A stretch of 64,000 bases of DNA. Origin: Micromussa lordhowensis (lineage: Eukaryota; Cnidaria; Anthozoa; Scleractinia; Lobophylliidae). Below are positions 22,006 to 33,900 of the stretch, one piece after another. The DNA lies in contig OZ026604.1 in the NCBI GenBank assembly GCA_964020085.1, positions 9,416,632 through 9,480,631 on the forward strand. The letters run 5' to 3'. How positions within the stretch are numbered: the stretch's first letter is position 1; each line of letters opens with the position of its first letter. The translations under genes were made by a program, and so were the position numbers. The notes under the pieces are model-generated. The model saw only the letters and a program-made list of their open reading frames with translations, had not been told where the DNA came from and ran no database searches.

Positions 22006-22683
22006 CTGAAAGCAAAACGTAAACAAAAAAGACCTAGATTTTTTGTGGAACAACTTCAGAGTTTCTTTTGTGAAATAAGGAATCCTCGTATTCTGTATAA
22101 ACTGACCTAATTATTCATATCTTTTTTTAATTTTTTTTTTACATTTTAATTGGTAATTTATCTTCAATTTGTATAGTATGTCTAGATCTGTATAACTAAA
22201 GTTGAGTGAATAAAAAATAAAATATATTAAATAAAAGTAATTGTCAGATTTCTACGACTACAATTTCAAAAGAGGGGTTAATCGATGTCTGTTAACAGCT
22301 TTTTAACTCAATAGCTTACTTCGTCCTGAAACAGGCACGTTTTGAATTTCAGAGTTATGGCGGTGCGTGACACAAAGCTACGAACTTGTTCGTCAATAAA
22401 CAATACTTATTTTGTGAGTTTTAGCCTTTTTAAAAATTTAAGTATTAGGAAAAGTGCTTATTTCAATGTTTGATTGTGTTCAGATAATCAGTTGCCTAGA
22501 TAGCCTACGTAAGTTCCAGATGTTTGCCCTATTTCGAAATTGAGGAGAACATTACGACAACAAAAGCTATACTGGCCGTAAGCGCAGAACACTTATCGGA
22601 AGCTTTTATTGAAGCGTCGTCGATATTGGAGAAATCACCAAAGAACCACGAGCGGCGGTACAGTGTTTACATACTTAAGAGAC
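22006..22683. other. Intronic sequence without supported features
   Basis: AT-rich intronic DNA between the last exon and the DIRS-like element. No gene was seen. Confidence 0.5.
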
Positions 22684-23970
22684 ATGGCGGGAAAACCTGA
22701 AGCCGTGTCCCTAGAGCCAGAAATTGTCAGCAAAAAGGGGAAATTCCCAGTCGTGAAGTGAATGAAACACACTTAAAAGTCACCAGGCGTAAGAGCAGCA
22801 AGGTGACTGAAAAGCCTAAAGCCGAGCGAAAGCAAAAAGGCAGGCAAGACGAGAAGGATACAACGAGTACATGCTCCAGCGAAAAGGCGGACTGTATAAA
22901 CGGCGCCAAAATTGTATCTGAGCCGACATCAGCAACTGCCGACTCACCGAAGACACATTTAGTAGCAACAATGAAAGCTGGCTTCGATTAGCTTACGAAT
23001 ATTTTACTTGAAGAGAAAGCTCAAACGAGTAGGAAAAGGCCAGCAATCTCAGATAGTGACGACATGTCTGACTCTGAGGAGATAAAATCAATCCAAGCAA
23101 AGCGATCCCGCGTGAGCGGTGTTACTTTGAGCGACTCAGGTCCTGTGAGCGATGTTGAGGGAGATATTAACTCGCTTATTCAGCAATCCACTTCCCTTCC
23201 AGAGCCCTAGCTTGGCGAGGAAAACGAAATTCTCGGAGCAATTGTTCAGGAGTACGATCTGGAGGTGAGGTGAATGAAAAGCTGGCCGCCATTGCAAACA
23301 AAATGGCACGATCAAAGCTTGCTGATGGCAAGTTGAAGGAGAAGCTAACACAGTATACTAGACCCAAGAATTGTGAGAAACTAGCTAGTGGGAACGAAAG
23401 TAATCGCAGAGATCTGGGAAAAGATCAGCCCTGCAACTCGGAGTCGAGATGTTAAACTCCAAAAAATCTAAACTTCGTTGCTGAAAGCAACGACGGTCTT
23501 GGTGGAAGTCACTGATAAGTTCTTAGAGTCAAAAGATCAATCAAAGAATTTGCTTAATGAAGCGACAAAATCACTTTTTGATGCGATTGCATTGATAGCA
23601 CAGGCCAACTGTGACCTTAATCACAGACGCCGTGATCTCATTTAACCAGACCTCAATAGGTCATATCAGCACATGATCTGTTCAGAGCAGATAGAACAAA
23701 CAGAAAACCTTTTTGGGGATGACCTTCCCCAAAAAATCAAAGATATCATCACAACCAACAACGTGGGCGATAAATTGACAGACCCAAATGGGAAACACAC
23801 GCGGCCGAATCGTTCAAGTGGCCAAGATTTTCGACGACCGTATTTTTCAAAAAACGGTCAACGGTCTGGATGGAGATTCCAGACCCATCAACAGAAATGT
23901 CAAAGCAGCCCGAGGAACAGTCCATATCCTTTGACGAAAAAGCTAGGAGGAGGGGAGAGCCCAGAAGTAG
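22684..23970 (+). pseudogene. DIRS-like Gag region
   Basis: It begins MAGKPEAVSLEPEIVSKKG at 22,684. Later pieces in several frames include an acidic stretch (SDSDDMSDSEEIKSIQ), LAAIANKMARSKLADGKLKE, WEKISPATRSRDVKLQ and the C-terminal LFGDDLPQKIKDI, matching in order the Gag-like first protein of animal DIRS elements. Gag packages the element RNA. At least five stops or frameshifts interrupt it, for example at 22,761, 23,208, 23,273 and 23,645. There is no zinc knuckle, which is normal for DIRS. Confidence 0.65.
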
Positions 23971-23978
23971 TGTCTTAG

Positions 23979-24735
23979 GTGCGTTCAACTGCTTATGAGT
24001 TCAGTGTTGCACAAGCACTACCATTTAAGGCTAATAGAATTCAGTATTACCTTAACGAATGGGAAACAATTTCATCTGAGCGCAATATACTGGATATTGT
24101 CAAAGGTTGTCAAATAGAATTTAAGAGTAACACCCCACATGAAATGAAGCATCCAAAAGAGATAAAATTTTCAAATGTTGAAACAAGGTTTATTGACACT
24201 GAAATCAAGAGACTGCTGGAAAAGGGTGCGATAGTTCCAAGTTGCCATGAAACTGGGGAATTTGTATCAATCTTGTATCAATCTTTGTCAGGCCAAAACT
24301 AGATGGGTCCCACCGGTTGATATTTAATTTGAAGAGATTCAATGACCATCTAGCTTATCACCATTTTAAAATGGAATCACTGAAATCAGCTCTATAAATG
24401 ATGAAGCCAGGTTGTTATATGGCTTCTGTGGACCTAAAGGATGCATACTACTCAGTTCATGTCGATATAAAATACCAAAAATTCCTAAAATTTTATTGGC
24501 GAGGTCAACTGTATCAGTACACATGCCTGCCAAATGGTCTTGCTTGTGCACCCAGAGTATTCACTAAGCTGTCAAAGCCAGTTTATTCTACCCTCCGCTC
24601 TCAGGGGCACTTATCTGTTGGATATATCGATGATTCATACTTACAAGGCAAAACCATTAAAAATTGCCAAAATAACATTCAGCAACCAGTCAACTTGTTT
24701 ACTTCTCTGGGGTTTCTAGTGCACCCATAAAAATC
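23979..24735 (+). pseudogene. DIRS-like reverse transcriptase
   Basis: An early block (FKANRIQYYLNEWETISSE, EIKRLLEKGAIVPS) is followed by the RT palm: ASVDLKDAYYSVHVD (first catalytic aspartate) and GYIDDSYLQ (YxDD). A frame change at about 24,300 (RPKLDGSHR region) and a stop at 24,394 break it. The enzyme would copy element RNA into DNA. This copy cannot make a full protein. Confidence 0.8.
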
Positions 24736-24736
24736 A

Positions 24737-25737
24737 GTGTTAGTTCCAACCCGAAAACTCAAGTTCTTGGGTTTCACCCTTGATTCTGAGAGAGCAGAAG
24801 CTATCAAAGAGGCAGCAAAGAGACTGCCAGCAAAACCACACCCCACAATACGAGAACTTGCTGAGGTTATAGGAAAGTTTGTGGCTGCCTTTCAGAGTTG
24901 TCTCTATGGACCTTTGCATTATCGTCAACTGGAAAGTGACAAGATCAGTGCTCTGAAGAAGTCACAGGGAGATTACGATGCTCCTGTGACCCTTTCAAAC
25001 TTAGCACAACAAGATCTACATTGGTGGATCCAAAACATTAAGAATCCAATCAACCATCCTAGCCCTGGTATAATCCTTGAATCAGATGCCTCTAACATGG
25101 GTTGGGGTGCTGTTTATCAAACAAAATCAACCGGGGGTAGATGAACCCACAATGAACATCAACTACACATTAATGCCCTTCAAATGAAAGCTGCATTTTT
25201 TGCATTACAAACATTCTGTCAGGACCTGAGGATCAACATGTGCGTGTTATGGTTGATAACACTACTGCAGTTACATACATAAATAACATGGGTGGCAGTC
25301 ATTCTGCCATGTGTAACTCCCTAACAAGGGAAATTTGGTCTTGGTGTCTTGACAGAAATTTATGGATTAGTACTGCTCACTTGCCAGGCATTAGCAATGA
25401 AGCAGCAGACAAAGCATCACGCGTATTTTGTGACCAAACTGAATGGAAACGAGATGAAACCATTTTTGAATCAATCACAGCCTATTTCTTCAGACCCAAA
25501 ATAGACCTTTTCGCTTCCCGATTGAATTATAAACTGCCCAGATATGTTGCTTGGCAACCAGACCCTGGAGCAGAAGCTGTTGATGCTTTTACCCTAGACT
25601 GGCGTTCTGACACGTTTTTTGCGTTTCCTCCTTTCAGTTTATTAGGAAGAGTTGTACAAAAAATAGAGGACGATCGTCCAGAGGGAATACGTGACAGTGC
25701 AAACGAAGAATTGTCTATCCAGTTCAGATTAGTTTGA
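24737..25737 (+). pseudogene. DIRS-like RNase H and following domain
   Basis: RKLKFLGFTLDSERAEA and PTIRELAEVIGKFVAAF connect the RT thumb to RNase H. IILESDASNMGWGAVY holds the first RNase H aspartate, and VMVDNTTAVTYINNMGG the second active-site aspartate. LPGISNEAADKASR holds the last. A stop at 25,141 separates the two halves. PKIDLFASRLNYKLP and FTLDWRSDTFFAFPP begin the region that in DIRS leads into the methyltransferase/recombinase part. The sequence ends there. Confidence 0.8.
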
Positions 25738-26802
25738 ATATACCAAATATATTTTTTTTTATTTCATAACTGAGAAAATAATTTTACTGTGATTGGCTGA
25801 GGGCAGGGTAATTTATCATTAATTTCTAATTTGCGCTGCAGTGCAAATTAACGCTTGTGCGTTGGCAAGTTTCTCGTACGAAAGCTCGAGCAATTAAGAA
25901 TTTACACTACTCGTGATATTTTAAGTAATATTTCAAAAACGAGTGTGAGTGATTGACCGGGGTTCCCAAACACGAGAAAACTGACGAAAGGGCTTCTCAA
26001 TCGGCGCCTAATTGCAAACAAAAGAAATCAAAAGAACAAAAGAAGGCAATAAAATAAGCCTGTGATTTTTGCTTTATTTTGTTTAATCAGCGCACAGTTT
26101 GTGATGATAATGTCCGTGTTTTTCACAACTGAAGTTTGTTTATTTCAAATAGCCACAATTTGAATTCAGTGGTGTCCAGCTAGTTCCGAAACATGGATGG
26201 GTGAGCTGAGGATGAATTTTGCCGGTTTCGACCGCCCAAAAGTGTGCAAGAAGAAGATTCATTGCTTGTACAGTCCGAGCCTAAAAGTAAGACTAGTGGG
26301 CCGTTGAGGTTTTCAGAACTTGGCAAGCAGCGCGCGAGCCAAAATTCTGTATACTCGACCCGGGAAGCATGTTCAAAGAATATGATCTGCATCGTGTGCA
26401 AAGTCTCGAAGATAGAAGAAGAAGTTGCTAATAAGAACGGTATAGTTGTGTATTGCTTTTCCTAATTGCTTTCCAAACACACGCAAAATAAGTGGTAGCT
26501 TTATCTTCCAATTTTGTAAATAACTGGATCGTGGCACTCTCGAATCCGGGCCATCAGATTAATTACCGAGTTCTTACACCTTGACTTACACCTTGCTTCC
26601 CGTTGAGGAGGCAATTTAAAGTTGAAGATCATATGTACATCAACTAGCTTCTTATCCATTTTTATTATCCAACTGTACGTAGAGTACAAATAACGCCCAA
26701 AACCAGTACAAATATCACGGGGTATTTGTACTCCAGAGGACCAGTTAGACAGGTTGTCTCGCAACGCGCAAGCGACGAAATTGGATTGAGGTTACGAAAA
26801 AA
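25738..26802. other. Intronic repeats, no supported gene
   Basis: Palindromic AT-rich sequence (for example around TTTGCGCTGCAGTGCAAATT at 25,829) and short unrecognised open frames on both strands. Confidence 0.4.
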
Positions 26803-26985
26803 ATGGCGGACAATTTAAATAATGTTTTTGACGACGAAGAGTCGGAATGGCTGGCGAATATTGATCCAAGTTTATTAGATAAATCGAACGAAGGAAAGCA
26901 GTTAGACGACAGTGAAATTTAATCATTTATTGAAGAAAATAGAAACAGCAACACAACAAAGAAGACGAAAACTGGAATTTTGACC
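26803..26985 (+). pseudogene. Fragment of a Crypton-like (tyrosine recombinase) protein N terminus
   Basis: The frame reads MADNLNNVFDDEESEWL, then after a TAA SFIEENRNSNTTKKTKTG. This resembles the start of Crypton-derived tyrosine-recombinase proteins common in cnidarian genomes (acidic N terminus followed by an F-I/E-E-N-x-N-T-x-x-K-T block). The recombinase domain itself is missing. It is a fragment of under 65 codons, so confidence is low. Confidence 0.35.
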
Positions 26986-27100
26986 TTAATGTTTTGACTC
27001 GCCAATTGCCTTCCGCTTCGCATACTTCTGTCACGCATTCCCCATAAATAAATATCCGCGAAATTCGCCCGCACGGACATAACAATAAATCTCGTATAAG

Positions 27101-27165
27101 ACGTTTTGTTATGTAGTATCGCTGAGTATTTTTACTCGTTGTTTGAATTTTGACTGGCCCTACGC

Positions 27166-27197
<32 letters not shown>

Positions 27198-27225
27198 GTT
27201 CAGCGATACTACACAACAAAACATC
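27101..27225. repeat. Fold-back repeat
   Basis: Arms of about 42 bases (TTTTGTTATGTAGTATCGCT at 27,104 and its diverged complement ending at 27,225) are separated by about 40 bases. It directly abuts the donor side of the 27,262 exon. Confidence 0.7.
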
Positions 27226-27261
27226 TAATAAGATATATGCATTTTAACAATAGATTCTTAC

Positions 27262-28827
27262 CGACAACTAGGCCTATCACCAAAGAATTTGCAGCGAACA
27301 CCAGTATCTTGAATAAGAGTGCCTCAGTATCAGCACTAACCGGCCCTGTCGTTATATTTTCGGAGGGAATCCTGCTCACCGCTCCAATAACCAGGTTGAA
27401 AACTGTCACGGCAAGGGAAGTCGTCGTTAATCTGTTCTCCATCACGTCTTGTAAGGGCTTGACCCAAGCGAAAAGGATCCCATACATCCCAGTGATGACC
27501 AATGCCAAACCGATGTAGGACCTGCTCTCTTGTCCCACAAAAATAAAACCGCACGTCAGGATCACTTTACGAGTCGTTTCAACCAGTTCCCAATACCACG
27601 AACTGGTTTTGTAATTTACAAAAAGGAAACGCATTCCAGAGATCATTTCTTGATTGGAGGCGAGTCGCTGTGATCTCTCTGCGTCTTCTTTGGTTAATGC
27701 TGCTCTTCGTTGTTTCCAGATGGCGATGAATGCGGCAAAAGGAAGGACAAACATGTAGGCAGTAGAAATGTATGCCACGATAAGGTAATGATTGTACTTT
27801 TGGCCTTGGCATGACACACTGTAATCTGCTTTCAGGTACTTGGAACACAGCTCTTCCTTGTCATCTCGGCAAAGTTTCCTGCAGGCCGGTGGCAGAACAC
27901 TGACTGTCTTTGAACACGTGCTGAGGTACGTTACGTACAGGAAGAAAAACAAATTCCTGTACACCAGCTCTTTTGATTGCAATACTCTTCTTGACTTTTC
28001 TTCATCCTCCAGGTTGTGATTTCTGAGGATGATAAGCCTATGCACCCCGTAAGCAATGCCTGAAAGGCAAATGACACCGGCATTCACTGCCATTATTGCA
28101 AAGAGGCTTCCAAAGGCATCGAAGCGCACTTCGGGAAAAAGGCACTGCACAGGTGCTATTTGCAGGACATTCAACTGAAGAAATTGCGAATGCTTCGCGA
28201 TGCTTTCAAGAGAACCGGGCCATTTTATGTACGAGAACGCATCCAGCAAACCATGCGTGATCTGATAAAAGCCAATAACGATCTTGAACTTTGAAAGTAA
28301 CATATCCACGAGGCGGCCTTCTTCTTTCTTCTTAATTTTTCTTCGGCTCCTCCACACCAAAACAGCGATGATAATTAATACAATGACCAGGGTTATGGAT
28401 AACTGACCAGCGATCCATTTCTTTGATGGGCATCGTTTGCAAATTTTGAACTGTTTAAAGTGTCCCGAACTGCAAACACTGCAAAGTGGACCTTCGTACC
28501 CATTCGCACATGGTGAATCTAACCCTCCTTTACATGGCGCTTCAAATGGGCACCTATAAGGCGTTGGTATTGCATACGGGTATTGTACATGGAAAGCATC
28601 TATGGTCGGTGAAGATGCCAGGAGATTTTTAATGAAAACTTGGTACCTATTTTTGTGTGTCTCATTTCGCCATTCCCACCAATGACCAGATTTCAATGTA
28701 GCATAATCATCTTGGCACTTCAGTCCCCCTTGACCACACTTGGAACATTCTTTGAACATGTGGGTTCGATATTGGCCTTCTAAGCATTTACAACCACGGT
28801 GTCCAGCAAAGAAGTCCGTTTCTGTAC
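27262..28827 (-). CDS. Cysteine-rich multi-membrane-span protein, large exon
   Basis: The exon starts after an AACAG acceptor at 28,828 and ends at a GTAAGA donor (27,261), both phase 1. Its 522 codons give the end of the extracellular cysteine-rich (ephrin-receptor-like/GCC2-GCC3) region: GHRGCKCLEGQYRTHMF, CSKCGQGGLKCQ, SPCANGYEGPLCSVC, FKICKRCPSKKW. A first membrane helix follows (QLSITLVIVLIIIAVLV), then about six more hydrophobic segments, for example LFAIMAVNAGVICLSGIAYG, NLFFFLYVTYL, LIVAYISTAYMFVLPFAAF and GLALVITGMYGILFAWV. The large exon is fully open, strongly suggesting a functional gene. Such receptor-like proteins are expanded in corals and anemones. Their ligand and function are unknown to me. 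Confidence 0.85.
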
Positions 28828-28884
28828 CTGTTGGAGATTTAGAAACACCATATCATTTCTTATTCACACCATGTTTAACATTTG

Positions 28885-29055
28885 AGAAATAGAAAACATG
28901 TGCCGTGTTTCTATAACTCGATAGGAACAGGGAGAACATGTTTTCTATTTCTTTTAGAAAATACCGCGGCGAAGAAAAAGAAAAACAACTTGTTTACTTC
29001 GATCATTACGTCAAGAGCTCGTGCTAGTTCTGTGTTTCTATTGAGTTATAGAAAC
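28885..29055. repeat. Palindromic repeat
   Basis: Inner arms AGAAATAGAAAACATGT (28,885) and complement (28,936-28,952), plus an outer pair around TTTCTATAACTCGATAG (28,908) and GAGTTATAGAAAC (29,043). Confidence 0.6.
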
Positions 29056-29577
29056 AAGGTTTAAACCAATCAGCGTTTGTATTTACTTTGGGTTATTTTC
29101 TAATGTAAAATGATAACATTGAACAATGTAATAATTAAAACCTTTCCTGGATAACCACGCGCGATGCGGACCAAGTTTGGTGACCTTTTACGATAAATCA
29201 AAGTGGCTGTGAGTTACCCAGCTTGGAGAATGGATTGTTTGTAAACAGTGGCAATTTTGATGCCACTGACGTGAGGTTTTAATCCACTGGCATTGTAAGA
29301 AATAGTGCAAAAGGCAACGGTAAAAGAATACACGAAAGGATGTAACACCGTTTAAAACATTAATGAAGTTATCGGTTATATCCTCTTAAGAAACTGAGAC
29401 GATTATAAAGAAAGTACCGTCTCTTGTCCGATCACCAAAGCAAGTAATAATTTTCAATTGAATTCCTATTTTCTTCGTTCTTTATTTTCCAAGCCAGTAT
29501 CACTGACTTTTTTTCTTTCCTTGTGTGACATATCCCAGAAATTTTTAAAAAATGTCAAACGTAGTCACTATATCCGC

Positions 29578-29648
29578 TCAACAAAGTTTAGCCCTGTTCG
29601 GCGGGGTTCTTACTTGGCTGGGTGACCAAAGATGAATACCCCGTGTTC
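29578..29648 (+). repeat. 5S rRNA-like fragment, possible SINE piece
   Basis: The stretch TTACTTGGCTGGGTGACC followed by GAATACCCCGTGTTCT resembles the 3' half of 5S rRNA (TACTTGGATGGGTGACC ... GAATACC). The 5' half and the internal promoter are not recognisable. It is more likely part of a 5S-derived SINE or a chance match than a working rRNA gene. Confidence 0.3.
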
Positions 29649-29776
29649 TAATAATTCCTTTTTTCCTTTTCTTTTGTTTTTTTTCCTTCCTTGCCAAGGC
29701 GATATCTAAGACTACAGAACTCCCAGCCTTGTATAATGTCTTTTCTTTTATTTATCAACTATTCAATAAATAAAGA

Positions 29777-29923
29777 AGCCGTGTATTACACTATGATAAA
29801 ACACGACGGGCATTTGAGAACACAAGAGAAATGTAGAAAACACGAGCCGCAAGGGAGTGTTTTCTACATTTCTCGAGTGTTTTCAAATGTCCGGCGTGTT
29901 TTATCACAGTGTAATACACGGCT
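29777..29923. repeat. Fold-back repeat
   Basis: Arms of about 60 bases: AGCCGTGTATTACACTATGA at 29,777 and complement ending at 29,923, with a central GAAATGTAGAAAACAC inverted pair. Almost no loop. Confidence 0.8.
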
Positions 29924-30017
29924 AAGGCTTTTTCATTTGCTTTATGATATAGATTTTACACGCCGCGAGTAGAAACAACAAAGCACACAGGTCGACAGGC
30001 TGACGTAATTTAATCAT

Positions 30018-30410
30018 CGCAAGCTACTTGGAAGTCGTGAACATTGTTATATCACATTGCGTAACAGCATTTGCGTGGGAATGTAACGATCTTATGTAAA
30101 TAGTTCGAAAAATAGAAGAGAAATTGAATAAAAACGACTTACTTCGGCTCTTCTGTGTGTTACTTTTGTCTCCCTGTCGTTTTAGGGCAGTTTCAATGCG
30201 ATTTCAGAGAGTTTCATTTTCATCGTTTTCCTCTCTATATACATTCCTCAAGGTAGGCAACTCGAGCGTCGAGGCCCAACAGATCGACTGAAAGAAAACA
30301 GCCGTAAATTCGTTCCAAGAGCTGCCATCGCCTCAAGATTCCAACTAGAGCACGTCCGATAGTTGCTCTAACCATTGCTTCCCTTCGATATTCCTCCCCG
30401 GTGGGTGACC
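30018..30410 (+). repeat. Left arm of a long inverted repeat (partner 46,560-46,945)
   Basis: About 390 bases from CAAGCTACTTGGAAG onward match the reverse complement of 46,560-46,945 with roughly one difference in ten to fifteen bases. Shorter matching blocks continue inward (GGCGTGTTTAAAACACGA at 30,510; GAATGGGCGGTGAAAC at 30,597). The arms bracket a P-like transposase gene and an opposing gene. They may be the long terminal repeats of one DNA element, or two opposed copies of another repeat. Confidence 0.7.
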
Positions 30411-30597
30411 CTGGTGAACAATATCCCTTCACCCAGGTGTGGCGGTAATTTGAACCAAAAGGCCGGGTCGCTTAGCCATTTTTTAACGGTCGGTGCATGA
30501 AACATGGGGCGTGTTTAAAACACGAAACGGCGAAATGACGAAATGTCACTCAAGCTAGCCTAAACTGCGCTTCGGTTAGCCCAGGGCGCAGAAAAGA

Positions 30598-30838
30598 ATG
30601 GGCGGTGAAACGCTAGCTCGGCTACAAAAGTAACTTAGTCTCTTTCCCCTGCGTAAATTTCATTGTGACCTTTTCTAGGCTAAAGTAGTCGCACGTAGTC
30701 AGAGTTTCAAAACACGTATGGGCGGTGAAACGCTAGCTCGGCTACAAAAGTAACTTAGTCTCTTTCCCCTGCGTAAATTTCATTGTGACCTTTTCTAGGC
30801 TAAAGTAGTCGCACGTAGTCAGAGTTTCAAAACACGTA
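30598..30838 (+). repeat. 120-base exact tandem duplication
   Basis: The unit beginning ATGGGCGGTGAAACGCTAGC is repeated directly, with the second copy starting at 30,718. I see no difference until 30,839. Confidence 0.95.
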
Positions 30839-30977
30839 CCCACGGGTGGTAACCTCCTCGCCAGTCAGAGTTTCAAAACCCATGAGCTGAACGAAATCGA
30901 GACGAATACAGTAATTGTTCATTTAGTACAATCTATCACAAAGAGTGTTAAAGTTTTCGAACTACCTACTATTTTAG

Positions 30978-33900
30978 GTGCCAACGGGCTATGGAAATGT
31001 GTCTTCGGCTACAGTTAAGAAAAGATTTGCCCAATCAGATGAAAAGCCAAGCAGATCAAGAAAAAAGCTGTTTGATTTTCCCAGTATGGATGTCCCGTTG
31101 ACAGCTTCGCCACCTGTGTCCTATATTCCTTCAACTCCCTCCTGTGCTACACCCAACGAAACCAGCTCAGTTTACGTGGATGATACAAGAGAACATGAAA
31201 CAGTGAGCTTTGAGAGAAAGCCCTTGTCAAATATCAGTAACGGTCAGAAACTAGATAGCTCTAGGGTACCTCTGCTCGTTGAAAACGACACCCCTCACAA
31301 CTGATGAGCTACTGTTATATGCACTTATGATAACTTCATTTCCTACGGAGACATTTTCCAACAAACATTCGGTAGAAAAATATGAAAGGATTGTCGAAGG
31401 AGTCCACCGAGTTAATGGCGTACATTATAGTAGTCAAAGCGTTAGGAACTATTTTTATCGAGTTCGCAGAAATGAAGTTAAAGGTGTTGGAAAAAAGTAA
31501 AGGTGTCTGTAGATGGAAGAATGCGTTTGCAAGAAAAGAAAGAATGCGTTTGCAAGCTTGTGCAATTAGAAGCAAGGGCTCTTGGATCACTACTTATGGG
31601 AGAAGTTTTACAAGAAATTGCTAAAGTGTCGTTGATTGAAAACTTAAATTCCTGTTGTGCTGAGACTGTATCTCATAAATCAAAGGAAGAAAAGCCGGAT
31701 GAAAAAGAGGTTCTCACCCAGCAATTGCAAATTAACGAGGCTCGCAGCATTTTTATAAATGACCTACTGCACTAGATGGAGAGTGGAGCTTTTACGAACA
31801 GAAAACTGTTCACTTCTATTTTTTTGGAAATTACTCAGGTATGCTGAAAGAGAGGTTAAGTTGTATGCTGATGGGAGATTTATACGTGGAAGGAATTGAA
31901 AGAGATATTGAAGTTAAGGGGGCAGTTTTCCCAAAACCAGTTAAAACATATGGAGATGTCGTTTACCTGCTGAATCTAGTTGGAAATTTGAAAGTGTGCC
32001 ATGGGTGTGATTATCAAAAGTACGAGTCATTTTTGCCTGCTGACTGTGACTGTGGCAAACCTGTCTTCATGACCAAAGACAATAAACCAGCACGATTTGT
32101 TGAGAGGCTGTTAAATGAAGCCAACAAGAAAATTATTCGGTCTACAAAATGTCTTATTTTCATCAGAAATGACGAGGATTTGGAAACATCAAACTGCTGT
32201 GTTTTATGCCAAAGTGCTAATCACCATCTCAGAACTTTAAGTAATCCAAACAACGACTCATCTAAAACAAAATTTGAATATATGTCAAAGGATGAGCTTG
32301 TCAATCCGGCGAGAAAATCAGCAAAGGAATTGAAATACCTAAGACAAAAGGCTGAGAGACTGGAAGAACACAGGAAGAAAATACTTCCGTTGGCCCTAAA
32401 TCAGGCAGTGATTTAAAATACATATTCATTAAACTGCATGAAGGTGTGGACAAAACAAAACAAAAGTTAAAAAATCCCGTATGTCAATGGAACAAATGTG
32501 ACAAAAAGTTTCAACATGTCGATGAGCTTTATTGCCACTGTAAAGAGCACATTGATAAACTGGACACAGCTGGTATTGCACCAATCAACAGACTATATTC
32601 ATGCAAATGGACAGGGTGCACTAAAACATACAACAAGTTAAAGCTGTTGCAAAATCATTTGAGAGATCACACTGGAAATGCTAGTGATGAGTTCTTAGAA
32701 ATATTGCTAAAGGACCAAGCTAAAGCACTCAACACCCCTGCAAAGCAAATGCGATGGCACCCACTAGTAATCCAATGGTGTCTTAAAATGTACTGCAAAT
32801 CACACAGCATTTACAATGATATGCGGTTATCAGGAGGCTTAAAATGCCCCCAAATGTGGATGGCATTCAAGTACTGTTTAATCAATGAAAAACAGATTTG
32901 ACAAAATGAAGGTTCCAAAACATGCAAAGCTCGGTGGACTTTTCTTTGATGAGGTGAAAATTAAACAAGGGTTGGTGTTTGATAGAAGCACCTGGGAACT
33001 TGTTGGTTTCACAGATATAGTAAAGGATAACAATTTTGAAAGTGGCACTTCTGTTAAAAGTGAAATAGCTACCCATGTACTACAGTTTTTCTTTCGAAGT
33101 ATATTCTTTAAATTTGACTTTCCATGTGCCTATTTTCTAACCAAAGGGGCTACTTCCCTTCAAATCAACAGAGTGTTTTGGCTTGGTGTGAGCATGCTTC
33201 ATAGCTATGGCTTTCAAGTAATACTATCATGCTGTGATGTGGCATCACCAAACAGAACTTTCATAACAATGAACAGCATAAATGAGTCACACAGCAAAGG
33301 ATTAAACCCATTTAGTGGACAGCCTATCTTTTTTCTCAGATCCTCCTCATTTAATGAAAAAACTGAGGTACAATTTGTACAACAGTGGTTTTAAAGATAA
33401 ACACAGTAGATACACAAGAAATTGGAAAAAGAATGGAAAATACCTTATTTGGGACCACACTTATGCTGTCTTTAACAGAGAAAAGCAACGTAGTCTTTTT
33501 GCAACTGATCTGAGACATTCTCACATTCACCTAGACAGCCCCAGTAAAATGAGAGTGAAACTTGCCGTTGAAACACTGTCTTCAAAGGTAGCTACACAAA
33601 TTTGAAAATGATGCAACTTCATCCACTAAAGAATTCGTTCTTACTTGTGAAAAATTCTGGAAGGTATTTGATGACTCAAAACCAATCAGAAATGAAAATG
33701 ATGCAAGAATTCAAGTACTCGATGAGGTCCTTGAGTACTTTCAAGAGTGGAAGGAATCTTTGCCTTGCCTATATCATACTAACTCTGAGCAAGGACTTCA
33801 TAGCCTGGGAGACTATGTTTGACCTCTATGTAATATACTGTAAGTGCATGACAAAGAGTATTTTATCAGGTTGTTAAGTCAACAGGGAAATTAAAAGTTG

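Larger units (their letters stand above)
22684..25737 (+). mobile_element. DIRS-like retrotransposon, decayed and 3'-truncated
   Basis: Gag-like, reverse transcriptase and RNase H sequences follow each other on the plus strand in shifting frames. The order and motifs are those of DIRS elements, not Gypsy: SVDLKDAYYSV, CLPNGLACAPRVFTKL, YIDDSYLQG. After RNase H the sequence reads IDLFASRLNYKLPRYVAW and then fades near 25,737. The tyrosine recombinase that DIRS elements use for insertion is not visible, nor are split direct repeats. It lies within an intron of the cysteine-rich membrane protein gene, in opposite orientation to it. Confidence 0.8.

Noticed and set aside
22684..25737. Reading the 23-25.7 kb element as Ty3/Gypsy
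   Set aside because: RT motifs (CLPNGLACAPR, YIDDS) and the RNase H layout are those of DIRS; no integrase or LTR is present.
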